From Mycobacterium sp. Marseille-P9652 (lineage in GTDB: Bacteria > Actinomycetota > Actinomycetes > Mycobacteriales > Mycobacteriaceae), in assembly GCF_902652685.1 (NCBI RefSeq), contig NZ_CACRUY010000011.1:70562-130012 (forward strand): a stretch of DNA of 59,451 nt, read 5' to 3'. Below the pieces are notes generated by a model, which ran no database searches, was not told the origin of the DNA, and worked only from the letters and a program-made list of their open reading frames with translations. A program made the translations under genes and the position numbers. This document shows positions 29,967 through 37,147 of the stretch, in pieces (within the stretch, counting starts at the first letter, position 1; every line of letters starts with the position of its first letter).

Positions 29967-30055
29967 GGCTTGTCCTAGCGTGAGTAGTTGCCCGGAAAGG
30001 TAGTGCCGAAGCGGGCGGGAGAACTCGTGCCGGTGGGCCAATATCGCCGATGTCG

Positions 30056-30074
30056 GTTGTGACGGCGTCACAAC
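30056..30074. promoter_or_regulatory. Palindromic operator between WS/DGAT and PucR-type genes
   Basis: GTTGTGACG (30056-30064) and CGTCACAAC (30066-30074) form a perfect 9-1-9 palindrome in the 126-bp divergent intergenic region, 18 bases before the regulator start. Its size and symmetry suit a dimeric repressor or activator, most simply the adjacent PucR-type protein regulating itself and the acyltransferase. Confidence 0.6.
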
Positions 30075-30092
30075 GGAGTATGTTCACCCGCC

Positions 30093-31406
30093 ATGGAAAT
30101 CACGTGGGAGCCGTTGCGTGAGCCGGGCTCTCAGGAGGTCTGGGAGAAGCTGCTGCGTCCGATCGCCGCCGAACTGCGTTCGTGCGCGACCGATCTCGCC
30201 GAGAGGGCGACGGCCCGCATGCAGGCGGAAATGCCGGTGCTGTTTCCCGACCCGCAGGCCGTGACGGGGAACGTGGTCAGCAGCGCGGCGGGCATTCGCC
30301 AACTGGCCGACATCATCGACGTGGCCGGCGACCCCCGCGATGCCGAACTGCCGCCGCCGACGCTGGCCATCGCCCGCACCGGTGCGCAGCGCCAGATCCC
30401 CCTCGCCAGCTTGATGCGGTTCTACCGGGTGGCTCAAGAGCTGGTGTGGCAGTGGATGTTCGACCGGATCACCGCCTGCGCCGCGGATCGGAAGCAGCAG
30501 ACCGCGGCGGTTCGGCTCGCCACCCGCTTCATGTTCGATTACGTCGACGCGGCCCTGAACCGCGCCGAGCAAGTCTACGAGGCCGAGCGGGAAGTCTGGC
30601 TGCGCAACGCGACCGCCGCCCGAAGCGGTGCGATCGACGACATCCTGACGCACCGGGAACGTGACCACCAGCGGGCCTCCAAGCGGCTGCGATACGACAT
30701 CAATCGCCACCACGTCGGAGCCATCGCGTGGAGCGAGTCCGTCCCGGAGGACCGCGACGCCCACCGCTCGTTGAACGAGGCGCTCACCATCGTCGCCGGC
30801 GAAGTCGGCGCCGAGACAACCCTCCTCCACCCCGCCGGCTCGCTGGTGGCGTTCGGTTGGTTGAGCCGCCAAAGCGATTTCGCCACTGTCGATTTCGGTG
30901 CGGGCACCACGGCGCGTCGGCCGAAGATCCCGGATGGCGTCCGGGTCAGTGTCGGCGAGCCCGGACACGGTCTGAAGGGCTTCCGCGACAGTCATATCCA
31001 GGCGGAGAACGCGCGTCGGGTGGCGTCGTTGACCGGGAAGCACGCCGCCCCTCTGACCCGATACCGCGATGTCGCGGTCGCCGCGCTGGCCAGTTGCGAC
31101 CCCGAACACGCCGCCTCGTTCGTTCACCGGGTGCTTGGCCCGTTGGCCGCAGACGACGAGGCGACCTACCGGGTCGCGACGACGTTGTCGGTGTACCTGC
31201 AGGAGAACCGCAGCCGGGTCCGCGCCGCGCGACGGCTCACCGTTCATCCCAACACCGTGAGCTACCGCGTCGATCAGGCCCAGACGATCCTCGGTCGCAG
31301 CATCGACACCGACAGCCTTGATCTCGCCGTGGCGCTGGTGCTGCTGCCCACCCTGCCGGGGCTTGTGCGGGAGCGCGCCGGCGCGGACCGCCCACCCGCG
31401 CTGTGA
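30093..31406 (+). CDS. PucR/CdaR-type transcriptional regulator
   Basis: This 437-aa regulator has an N-terminal helical sensor region (about 1-180), a GGDEF-like middle domain, and a C-terminal helix-turn-helix of the PucR type (about 370-410). The last contains TLSVYLQENRSRVRAARRL and VHPNTVSYRVDQAQTILGR. This architecture is common in mycobacteria next to lipid or small-molecule genes. The effector cannot be predicted. Candidate targets are the divergent WS/DGAT and the downstream cupin gene. No other start with a better site is apparent. Confidence 0.82.
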   Translation: MEITWEPLREPGSQEVWEKLLRPIAAELRSCATDLAERATARMQAEMPVLFPDPQAVTGNVVSSAAGIRQLADIIDVAGDPRDAELPPPTLAIARTGAQRQIPLASLMRFYRVAQELVWQWMFDRITACAADRKQQTAAVRLATRFMFDYVDAALNRAEQVYEAEREVWLRNATAARSGAIDDILTHRERDHQRASKRLRYDINRHHVGAIAWSESVPEDRDAHRSLNEALTIVAGEVGAETTLLHPAGSLVAFGWLSRQSDFATVDFGAGTTARRPKIPDGVRVSVGEPGHGLKGFRDSHIQAENARRVASLTGKHAAPLTRYRDVAVAALASCDPEHAASFVHRVLGPLAADDEATYRVATTLSVYLQENRSRVRAARRLTVHPNTVSYRVDQAQTILGRSIDTDSLDLAVALVLLPTLPGLVRERAGADRPPAL

Positions 31407-31432
31407 CGTGAGCACAAAGCGGGCCACCAACG

Positions 31433-31449
31433 TTGGCTTCAAGAGCCAA
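31433..31449. repeat. Short inverted repeat upstream of the cupin gene
   Basis: TTGGCT (31433-31438) and AGCCAA (31444-31449) flank TCAAG in the 121-bp gap between the PucR-type gene and the cupin gene. It may be an operator half-site pair or a small hairpin. It is short enough to occur by chance. Confidence 0.3.
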
Positions 31450-31527
31450 GGGATTCGCCGCGTTCGTCCCTACCGTTTTGGTCAGTTGGCCGACCGGCCA
31501 CCAGCCACCAGAACCAAGGAGACCCCG

Positions 31528-31995
31528 ATGCAGACTCTTCAAGAACTCGACGTCAACTACATGAGCGGCGCCGACAACCCCTGGATCCCCTTCACCCCCC
31601 TCAGCGACCAGGTCTTCCTGAAGTACTGGAAGGTCGACCCGGTGCGCGCCGAGATCGTCGTCTCGATGAAATTTCCCGCCGGCCTGGAGCTGGCCCCGCA
31701 CTACCACACCGGCATCGTGGTCGGGCACACCGTCACCGGGGCGTGGCGCTACAAGGAGAACAACTGGATCTCCCGCGCGGGCGACACCGTCTACGAGGTC
31801 GCCGGCTCCAGGCACACCCCGGAGAGCGTGGAGGACGCCGAGGTGTTCTTCTTCATCGTCGGCGAGCTGCTGTTCATCGATGAGAACAACACGATCCTGT
31901 GGCAGGAAAACCACAAGACGTCCGTCGAGCGCTACACCAATTACTGCGCCAGCCACGGCATCGCGGCCCGCGACCTGACCAGCTGGGAGGCCTAG
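31528..31995 (+). CDS. Cupin-domain protein, possible dioxygenase
   Basis: This 155-aa single-domain cupin has metal-ligand motifs in LAPHYHTGIVVGHTVTGAWRY, with His residues positioned as in cupin motif 1, and a second strand pair around DTVYEVAGSRHTPESV. It resembles ChrR-like and 2,4'-dihydroxyacetophenone dioxygenase-type cupins, but the substrate is unknown. AAGGAG lies seven bases before the ATG. A strong intrinsic-type terminator follows immediately, so it is the end of its transcript. Confidence 0.75.
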   Translation: MQTLQELDVNYMSGADNPWIPFTPLSDQVFLKYWKVDPVRAEIVVSMKFPAGLELAPHYHTGIVVGHTVTGAWRYKENNWISRAGDTVYEVAGSRHTPESVEDAEVFFFIVGELLFIDENNTILWQENHKTSVERYTNYCASHGIAARDLTSWEA

Positions 31996-32008
31996 GCCTT
32001 AAGCCACG

Positions 32009-32039
32009 AAGCGCCCCGGCCCCGACGGCCGGGGCGCTT
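32009..32039 (+). terminator. Strong hairpin terminator after the cupin gene
   Basis: AAGCGCCCCGGCC (32009-32021) pairs perfectly over 13 bp with GGCCGGGGCGCTT (32027-32039) around CCGAC and ends in TTT. It starts 14 bases after the cupin stop. It is the best-formed intrinsic-type terminator in the window. Confidence 0.85.
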
Positions 32040-32097
32040 TCGGCTCACTCGCCGAGCGTGCAGCCACTGCGAGGAACCGGCCGAAATTTCGCAGCCA

Positions 32098-32814
32098 ATG
32101 CACGCTCGACGGTCGGACGGTGGAATGCTCGGGGGCGACAACCGCTCCGACGATCCAGATCCGAGGTCTGCCGTGTCCGGATTGCGCCAGGGTCTATTGA
32201 AAGCGGTCGCCGGGCAGCTCGGCCGGCCGCACGGTCTCGTCGGTCGCGCCGTGGCGTCGCTACTCAATCGCGGCAATCGGCCGGCGGTGACCGGCGCCGT
32301 CGACGCGGCGGCGGCCGCCTCGGGAAACATGGTGGCCGACATCGGCTTTGGCGGCGGGCTGGGGCTCGAATTGCTTCTGCGGCGAGTCGGCCCGCAGGGG
32401 AAGGTCTACGGCGTGGAGATCGCCGACGACATGCTCGCGCGCGCCCGGGGCCGCTTCGGCGCGCAGGTCGCGGCCGGCTCGCTGAGGCTGGAGAAAGGCT
32501 CACTGACCGCGTTGCCGCTCGGCGAGAACTCGTTGGACGCGGCCATCACGGTCAACACCGTGTACTTCGTCACCGACCTTGACGCGGCCTGCGCCGAACT
32601 CGCCCGCGTTCTGCGGCCCGGTGGGCGGGCGGTGTTGGGGGTCGGCGATCCCGACGCGATGGCCCGCCTGCCGTTCACCGCCTACGGGTTCACGCTTCGC
32701 CCGATCCCTGAGATCGTTACCTCCCTACAGGGAGCGGGTTTTGCTGTGGAGCAGCGCCGCCTCACCGACGTGGCAATCCCGCATCATTTGCTCATCGCGT
32801 CCGCCCCGGGGTAG
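32098..32814 (+). CDS. Class I SAM-dependent methyltransferase
   Basis: This 238-aa protein has a Rossmann-fold methyltransferase core: motif I is VADIGFGGGLG, followed by VYGVEIADDMLARAR. The post-motif regions LPLGENSLDAAITVNTVYFV and LARVLRPGGRAVLGVGD are also present. It resembles UbiE/SmtA-like enzymes, and no substrate can be assigned. The start is uncertain: ATG 32098, ATG 32125 or GTG 32173, the last giving SGLRQGLLKAVAGQLGRPHG as the N-terminus. Confidence 0.8.
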   Translation: MHARRSDGGMLGGDNRSDDPDPRSAVSGLRQGLLKAVAGQLGRPHGLVGRAVASLLNRGNRPAVTGAVDAAAAASGNMVADIGFGGGLGLELLLRRVGPQGKVYGVEIADDMLARARGRFGAQVAAGSLRLEKGSLTALPLGENSLDAAITVNTVYFVTDLDAACAELARVLRPGGRAVLGVGDPDAMARLPFTAYGFTLRPIPEIVTSLQGAGFAVEQRRLTDVAIPHHLLIASAPG

Positions 32815-32910
32815 GTGCGGCACACCGCTCAGGTCGAGGGGCCCGCCCGCGGACGTCTTCGCCGGCCGGCGTTGATTGTTAAGCTGACCAGCCATGAGGG
32901 GGGCGCGATC

Positions 32911-33624
32911 GTGAGTCAGCAGTGGCCGCCGCAGCCTCCGCAGTACTTGCAGCAATGGCCTCCGCCGTACCCACCGCCGCCCGCGCCCCGCAAGACCAAC
33001 GTCGCCCTCATCGTTGTGCTGACGCTGGCGGCGATCATCGTCCTCATACCGGTGGCGTTGGTCGGGTTCTTCGTCATCCGCGACATCGCCCACGACGGCC
33101 TTGACGGGCGCGGCGGAACAACGAAAGCCACCTCGCTGTCGAGCTTTGATGTGGTGTGCGACCGCGGGTCCATCAGCAACGCCGCCGCCTACGCCAAGCC
33201 GTACAAGATCGTCGCGTTCGCGCCGGACGAGCGGCCGAGCCCGATGAGCCAGGTGTCGCGCGACCACTGGACCGAAGTGGCGCTCGACCCCAAAGCCGAA
33301 TACCGGGCGAATCCCGACGACTTCCAGGCCACGAACGTCGTTGCGTGCCTTACGCATAAGCCCGGAACCGAGGCGAAGTCCCTGACGTGCGACTTCCACA
33401 CCGACGCGGGCGAACACGTGACCGTCGACTATTACGCGGTGAAGTACGACGTGGAACTCCGCGAGTCGAGGACCGGCAAGCACATCGCGCAGCTGGCAGC
33501 GGTGGACGGTCCCGCGGCCAGCTGCCCGTTCCTCTTGTGGGTCAAGAAGCGCGAGCCGAAGATGTACGCCGAACCGGATGCTGCGGCGGTCAACGCCGAA
33601 CTCGCCGAATTCGCGCGCGGGTAA
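32911..33624 (+). CDS. Proline-rich single-pass membrane protein
   Basis: I do not recognise this gene. The 237-aa protein has a Pro/Gln/Trp/Tyr-rich cytosolic head (residues 1-25), one strong membrane helix (about 31-55, ALIVVLTLAAIIVLIPVALV), and an extracytoplasmic domain of about 175 residues. That domain has four cysteines (in VVCDRG, VVACLTH, LTCDFH and ASCPFL) that could form two disulfides. GAGGGGGG upstream of GTG 32911 decides the start. The layout is typical of mycobacterial cell-envelope proteins of unknown role. Confidence 0.7.
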   Translation: MSQQWPPQPPQYLQQWPPPYPPPPAPRKTNVALIVVLTLAAIIVLIPVALVGFFVIRDIAHDGLDGRGGTTKATSLSSFDVVCDRGSISNAAAYAKPYKIVAFAPDERPSPMSQVSRDHWTEVALDPKAEYRANPDDFQATNVVACLTHKPGTEAKSLTCDFHTDAGEHVTVDYYAVKYDVELRESRTGKHIAQLAAVDGPAASCPFLLWVKKREPKMYAEPDAAAVNAELAEFARG

Positions 33625-33683
33625 CCCATGAGGATGGGCGCCCGACGGAATGCGACCGGCGCCCAGCGGCGTTGAAGCTGTGC

Positions 33684-34604
33684 GTGACTATTCGCCTCGG
33701 ATTGCAGATACCCAACTTCTCCTACGGAACACCGGTCGCCGAACTGTTTCCCGCCGTCCAGGCTCAGGCCCGCGAGGCCGAGCAGGCCGGATTCGACACG
33801 GTCCTGCTGATGGACCACTTCTACCAACTGCCCGGGCTGGGCGAACCCGACGAACCCATGCTCGAGGCCTACACGGCGCTGGGCGCCCTGGCCGCGTCCG
33901 TCGAGCGCGTTCAGCTGTCGACGCTGGTGACGGGCAACACCTACCGCAACCCGACCCTGCTCGCCAAGGCCGTCACGACCCTGGATGTCGTCAGCGCCGG
34001 GCGGGCGATCCTGGGCATCGGCGCGGGATGGTTCGAGCTGGAGCACCGGCAGCTGGGCTTCGAGTTCGGCACGTTCACCGAGCGGTTCGAAAAGCTCGAG
34101 GAGGCGCTGCAGATCATCGTCCCGATGCTGCACGGCGAGAGGCCGACCTTCTCCGGCATGTGGTACCACACCGAAAGCGCCGTCAACGAGCCCCGTTATC
34201 GCGACCACATTCCGGTCATGCTCGGCGGCAGCGGCGAGAAGAAAACCTTCCGGCTGGCGGCCCGCTACGCCGACCACCTCAACATCATCGCCAACCTCGA
34301 CGAGCTGCCCCACAAGCTCGATGTGCTGCGTCAGCGCTGCGCCGAAATCGACCGTGACCCGGCGACTTTGGAGACCAGCGCCTTGCTGACGGTGGTCCTG
34401 GACGACGCGCCCCGCGACATCGGGGAGGCTCGCGGTGGCCGGGCGGTCATCGGTACGGCGGAGCAAGTGGCCGACGAGATCAAGCGCCGGGTGCTCGACG
34501 TCGGCGTCGACGGCGTGATCGTCAACCTGCCCACGCACGGCTACACGCCCGGCGTGGTCTCGGCGGTGGGCTCGGCGCTCAGGCCGCTGGTCGACGCGGG
34601 GTAG
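33684..34604 (+). CDS. LLM-class F420-dependent oxidoreductase
   Basis: This 306-aa luciferase-like TIM barrel begins VTIRLGLQIPNFSYG. It contains DTVLLMDHFYQLPGLG, the nucleotide-binding-region GRAILGIGAGWFELEHRQLGFEFG and PVMLGGSGEKKTFRLAARYADHLN, all typical of F420-dependent LLM enzymes. The substrate is unknown. The GTG start at 33684 lacks a clear Shine-Dalgarno sequence; a TTG at 33672 is an alternative. This is the second LLM protein in the window; the two belong to different subfamilies. Confidence 0.82.
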   Translation: MTIRLGLQIPNFSYGTPVAELFPAVQAQAREAEQAGFDTVLLMDHFYQLPGLGEPDEPMLEAYTALGALAASVERVQLSTLVTGNTYRNPTLLAKAVTTLDVVSAGRAILGIGAGWFELEHRQLGFEFGTFTERFEKLEEALQIIVPMLHGERPTFSGMWYHTESAVNEPRYRDHIPVMLGGSGEKKTFRLAARYADHLNIIANLDELPHKLDVLRQRCAEIDRDPATLETSALLTVVLDDAPRDIGEARGGRAVIGTAEQVADEIKRRVLDVGVDGVIVNLPTHGYTPGVVSAVGSALRPLVDAG

Positions 34605-34674
34605 CGGGATACCTCTCGCGCGCTACCATCCCGGGAGCCGCCCAGTGTCGCGGCAATCGAGTGAGGTCGGTGCG

Positions 34675-35448
34675 ATGGAAGAACCGCTGTTGCTGCAACA
34701 CCGCGACGACCGTGGCGTCGTGACGCTCACGCTCAACCGCCCCGGCGCCTTCAATGCGCTGTCCGAGGCGATGCTCTCGGCGCTCGGCGAGACCGTGGAC
34801 GCGCTCGCGGCGGACGGGACCGTGCGTGCCGTCGTGCTGGGCGCCGCGGGGAAGGCCTTCTGCGCCGGGCACGATCTGAAGGAGATGCGGGCCGAGCCGT
34901 CGCTCGAGTACTACCAGCGGCTGTTCGAACAGTGCACGGCCGTCATGATGTCGATCCAGCGGCTGGGAGTCCCGGTGATCGCGCGCGTGCACGGGATCGC
35001 GACCGCGGCGGGCTGCCAGCTGGTCGCGATGTGTGACCTCGCGGTGGCGAGCGAGGACGCGCGGTTCGCGGTCAGCGGCATCAACGTCGGGCTGTTCTGC
35101 GCGACGCCCGGCGTGGCGCTGTCGCGCAACGTTTCCCGCAAGGCCGCCTTCGAGATGCTCGTCACCGGGGACTTCGTCTCGGCGCAGGAGGCGCGGGCCC
35201 TGGGGCTCGTCAATAGGGTCGCGGCGGCAGAGGCGTTGGACGACGAGGTCGAGGCGCTGGTATCGCGCATCGTCGCCAAGCCGCCCGTCGCCCTGGCGAT
35301 AGGCAAGGCGCTGTTCTACCGCCAGATCGAGACGGGCATCGAAGCCGCCTACGCCGACGCCGGCGCCACGATGGCCTGCAACATGATGAATCCCTGTGCG
35401 CTGGAAGGTGTTCAGGCCTTCATCGAGAAGCGGTCGCCGAGCTGGTAG
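34675..35448 (+). CDS. Enoyl-CoA hydratase/isomerase family protein, ECHDC3-like
   Basis: This 257-aa crotonase-fold protein shows the CoA-binding and oxyanion segments KAFCAGHDLKEM and HGIATAAGCQLVAMCDLAVAS. Where classic hydratases have Glu in the first catalytic position (G-x-E-L), this one has Gln (AGCQL). The second Glu segment reads NVGLFCATPGVAL, without a Glu. GHDLKEM and this pattern match the ECHDC3-like branch, whose members are not proven hydratases. GAGG sits eight bases before ATG 34675; a GTG at 34645 is possible. It is convergent with the SodC-like gene. Confidence 0.82.
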   Translation: MEEPLLLQHRDDRGVVTLTLNRPGAFNALSEAMLSALGETVDALAADGTVRAVVLGAAGKAFCAGHDLKEMRAEPSLEYYQRLFEQCTAVMMSIQRLGVPVIARVHGIATAAGCQLVAMCDLAVASEDARFAVSGINVGLFCATPGVALSRNVSRKAAFEMLVTGDFVSAQEARALGLVNRVAAAEALDDEVEALVSRIVAKPPVALAIGKALFYRQIETGIEAAYADAGATMACNMMNPCALEGVQAFIEKRSPSW

Positions 35449-35453
35449 TCGCC

Positions 35454-36185
35454 TCAGCTGCCCGGCGGCAGGCTGTTGGTCGTTATCGTCTTGCTCGGCG
35501 ACGTCGTGCCGGTCGGGGCGCTGGTCACCGTGACGGTGCTCGTGCTGGTGCTGGTGCTGGTGCTGGTAGACGCCGGCGGCACCTCGGTGGTCGTGGTGCT
35601 CGTGGTGACAGTCGTCGTGGTCGACGAGGTCGTCGTCGCCGACGCCGAGGCGATCACACCGCAGGCGACCATCTTGCTCGACTGACCGGAGGGGGCGGTG
35701 CCCAGGTTGTCGACGTCCTGGTGCACGATCAGCGCCGACCCCGAGTTGCTCCGCAGGTCGGCGGCCGAGAACGAGTTACTGGTGGTGACGAGTTTCCCCG
35801 AACCGTCGGAGCGAACCTGCAACGCGGTCAGGTCGCCGCTGGCGGGATGACCGGTGTGGCCCGAGGCCTGGAACACGCTGCCGGCGGAGGAGAAGTCGCC
35901 CTCGCACTTGCCCACCGAGTGGATCTGCAGGCCGTGGAAGCCCTGGCTCAGCACCTGGTTGGGCGTGGTCTCGACGGTCACGGTCGCGTAGCCGTTCGCG
36001 AAGTCGAACGTCGCATTCCCGATGGACGTGCCGTCGGTGCTCTTGAGCTGGGTGGTCATCCGCTCGGTGCCCGGAGGCGCGGAGCTCGACGACGCCCCCG
36101 ACTGGTTACCTTTCTGATTCGCGCACGCCCCGAGCGGTGTGATGGCGGTCAGTGCCACGACTGCGTAAACTGCGCCCTTTTTCAT
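35454..36185 (-). CDS. SodC-like lipoprotein with degenerate copper site and Ser/Thr-rich tail
   Basis: This 243-aa protein has a lipoprotein signal with Cys21 (LGAC) and then a Cu/Zn superoxide dismutase-like domain (about 40-180). Aligned by eye with M. tuberculosis SodC, the first copper His (HIH) is Gln87 (LQIH), the bridging His is Val104, and the catalytic Arg before ACGVI is Met172. His89, His155 and the disulfide pair Cys94/Cys175 remain. Residues about 181-243 form a low-complexity Thr/Ser tail with (Ser-Thr)n coded by a hexanucleotide repeat. It is probably surface-anchored and may not be an active dismutase. It is the last of a three-gene leftward cassette, 41 bases after the Cys-ladder gene. 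Confidence 0.8.
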   Translation of the reverse strand: MKKGAVYAVVALTAITPLGACANQKGNQSGASSSSAPPGTERMTTQLKSTDGTSIGNATFDFANGYATVTVETTPNQVLSQGFHGLQIHSVGKCEGDFSSAGSVFQASGHTGHPASGDLTALQVRSDGSGKLVTTSNSFSAADLRSNSGSALIVHQDVDNLGTAPSGQSSKMVACGVIASASATTTSSTTTTVTTSTTTTEVPPASTSTSTSTSTSTVTVTSAPTGTTSPSKTITTNSLPPGS

Positions 36186-36226
36186 GGGCCGGGCCTACCC
36201 AGATTTGCGGATCGGCAAACGGCCGC

Positions 36227-36631
36227 TCACGCATGCACGTCGCGGAGGCCCACGGCAAAGCGCAACCCCGAGCAGTTGTAACACCCGACGCAACCGATGC
36301 AGTCGGCGCAGCCCGAGCACCCCACGCAGGCGATGCAGCGCTTGCAGAACGCGCACCCCAGACACAGGATGCTGCCGGCGAGCGCGAATGACAGTGCGGT
36401 GAAAAGACTTCCGGCGACGGCGGCGCTGCCGGCCGTCGCTACCGACCCCGCCACGCCGGCGCTGGCCACCGTCGCCGCCGATCCCGCCACCGCGGTGCTG
36501 GCCACCGTGGCCGCCGACCCGGCCACCGCGATGCTGGCCGTGGTGCCCACCGACGCGACCACCGCGGCGTTCGACGCCGCCGCGTCGCCGTCGGGGTCCG
36601 GTTCGCCCGCCACTGGGCGCGTGCCAGTCAT
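36227..36631 (-). CDS. Triplet-repeat protein with 11-cysteine CxxC ladder
   Basis: I do not recognise this family. The 134-aa protein has a short acidic, Pro-rich head (1-23), then a strict three-residue period from residue 24 to 123. Positions 24, 27, 30 and so on read V-S-T-S in five successive 12-residue repeats (24-81), then L84 and S87, then Cys at every third position from 90 to 120 (11 cysteines). Residues between them are small or hydrophobic (Ala, Gly, Val, Ile, Leu), with Lys-Arg once and Asp once. It ends in a 14-residue Arg/Val-rich tail. There is no signal peptide or transmembrane helix in the usual sense. Its ATG overlaps the upstream stop (ATGA), so it is coupled to the membrane protein gene. 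Metal binding, lipidation or a beta-helix stack are possible; none is proven. Confidence 0.75.
   Translation of the reverse strand: MTGTRPVAGEPDPDGDAAASNAAVVASVGTTASIAVAGSAATVASTAVAGSAATVASAGVAGSVATAGSAAVAGSLFTALSFALAGSILCLGCAFCKRCIACVGCSGCADCIGCVGCYNCSGLRFAVGLRDVHA
36444..36551 (-). repeat. Three 36-bp tandem repeats inside the Cys-ladder gene
   Basis: Three in-frame 36-base units (36444-36479, 36480-36515, 36516-36551) code for 12-residue repeats of the pattern V-x-x-S-x-x-T-x-x-S. More diverged units continue toward 36408. Units one and two differ at only a few bases, so recent duplication and copy-number variation are likely. Confidence 0.8.
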
Positions 36632-37029
36632 AGCCCGACGATAACGATTCCGACGCCGAGCACAATCGCCACCGACAGCGACGCCAAGAGGAAGGCGACG
36701 ACGCGCTCCTTGCCCGGCGACGCCTCGTGGGCGCCCGCGGCGATCGGCGCGAATCTCCGCCCCGCGCCCCACACCGCTGCCAGCAGCGTCGCCAGCCAGT
36801 TCGCGTAACCGGCATAGACGATCAGCACGACCGCGCCGACACCCCATGCCCGGGGCAGGTGGATGTGCGGCCAGAGCAGCCCCAGCAACACGAGGAACAT
36901 CCCGTTGAGGACCGCCTCGAGGTGGCTCGACAAACCCATGCGCGGGTTCTTCAGCGCCGGGACGGCCAACCCCGTCAGCAGACCGATCAGGAAGAGGACC
37001 AGACCGAGCACGAACAGCGTCGTCTGCAT
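36628..37029 (-). CDS. Four-helix membrane protein, possibly hydroxylaminobenzene-mutase-like
   Basis: This 133-aa protein has four predicted membrane helices at about 4-24, 40-58, 64-86 and 110-132. The segment LFLIGLLTGLAVPALKNPRMGLSSHLEAVLNGMFL and the later YAGYANWLATLLAAVWGAG recall the small hydroxylaminobenzene mutase (HabA/HabB) membrane family. That assignment comes from memory and is tentative. The start ATG 37029 has GGAAG directly before it and a GATACT -10-like box just upstream, so the transcript may be nearly leaderless. Its stop overlaps the start of the Cys-ladder gene. Confidence 0.6.
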   Translation of the reverse strand: MQTTLFVLGLVLFLIGLLTGLAVPALKNPRMGLSSHLEAVLNGMFLVLLGLLWPHIHLPRAWGVGAVVLIVYAGYANWLATLLAAVWGAGRRFAPIAAGAHEASPGKERVVAFLLASLSVAIVLGVGIVIVGL

Positions 37030-37050
37030 CTTCCGAACAGTATCGGCCTA

Positions 37051-37109
37051 CAGTCACCGCATGCCCATAACGCCGATGACGTCCGGAACAAAACCCCGGG
37101 CGGTGACTG
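37051..37109. repeat. 10-bp inverted repeat between the Cys-ladder cassette and whiB3
   Basis: CAGTCACCGC (37051-37060) and GCGGTGACTG (37100-37109) are perfect inverted copies 39 bases apart. They lie upstream of the cassette promoter and downstream of the whiB3 stop. They could form a terminator-like stem for whiB3 or be paired binding sites for a regulator of the cassette. Confidence 0.45.
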
Positions 37110-37147
37110 CCCTGTTCGTCGGGGTCGACGTCGGGTGAATTCCTCGA

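Noticed and set aside
37061-37138. 25-codon open frame (MPITPMTSGTKPRAV...) right of the cassette
   Set aside because: Very short, no ribosome binding site, and it falls inside the inverted-repeat region; not supported as a gene.
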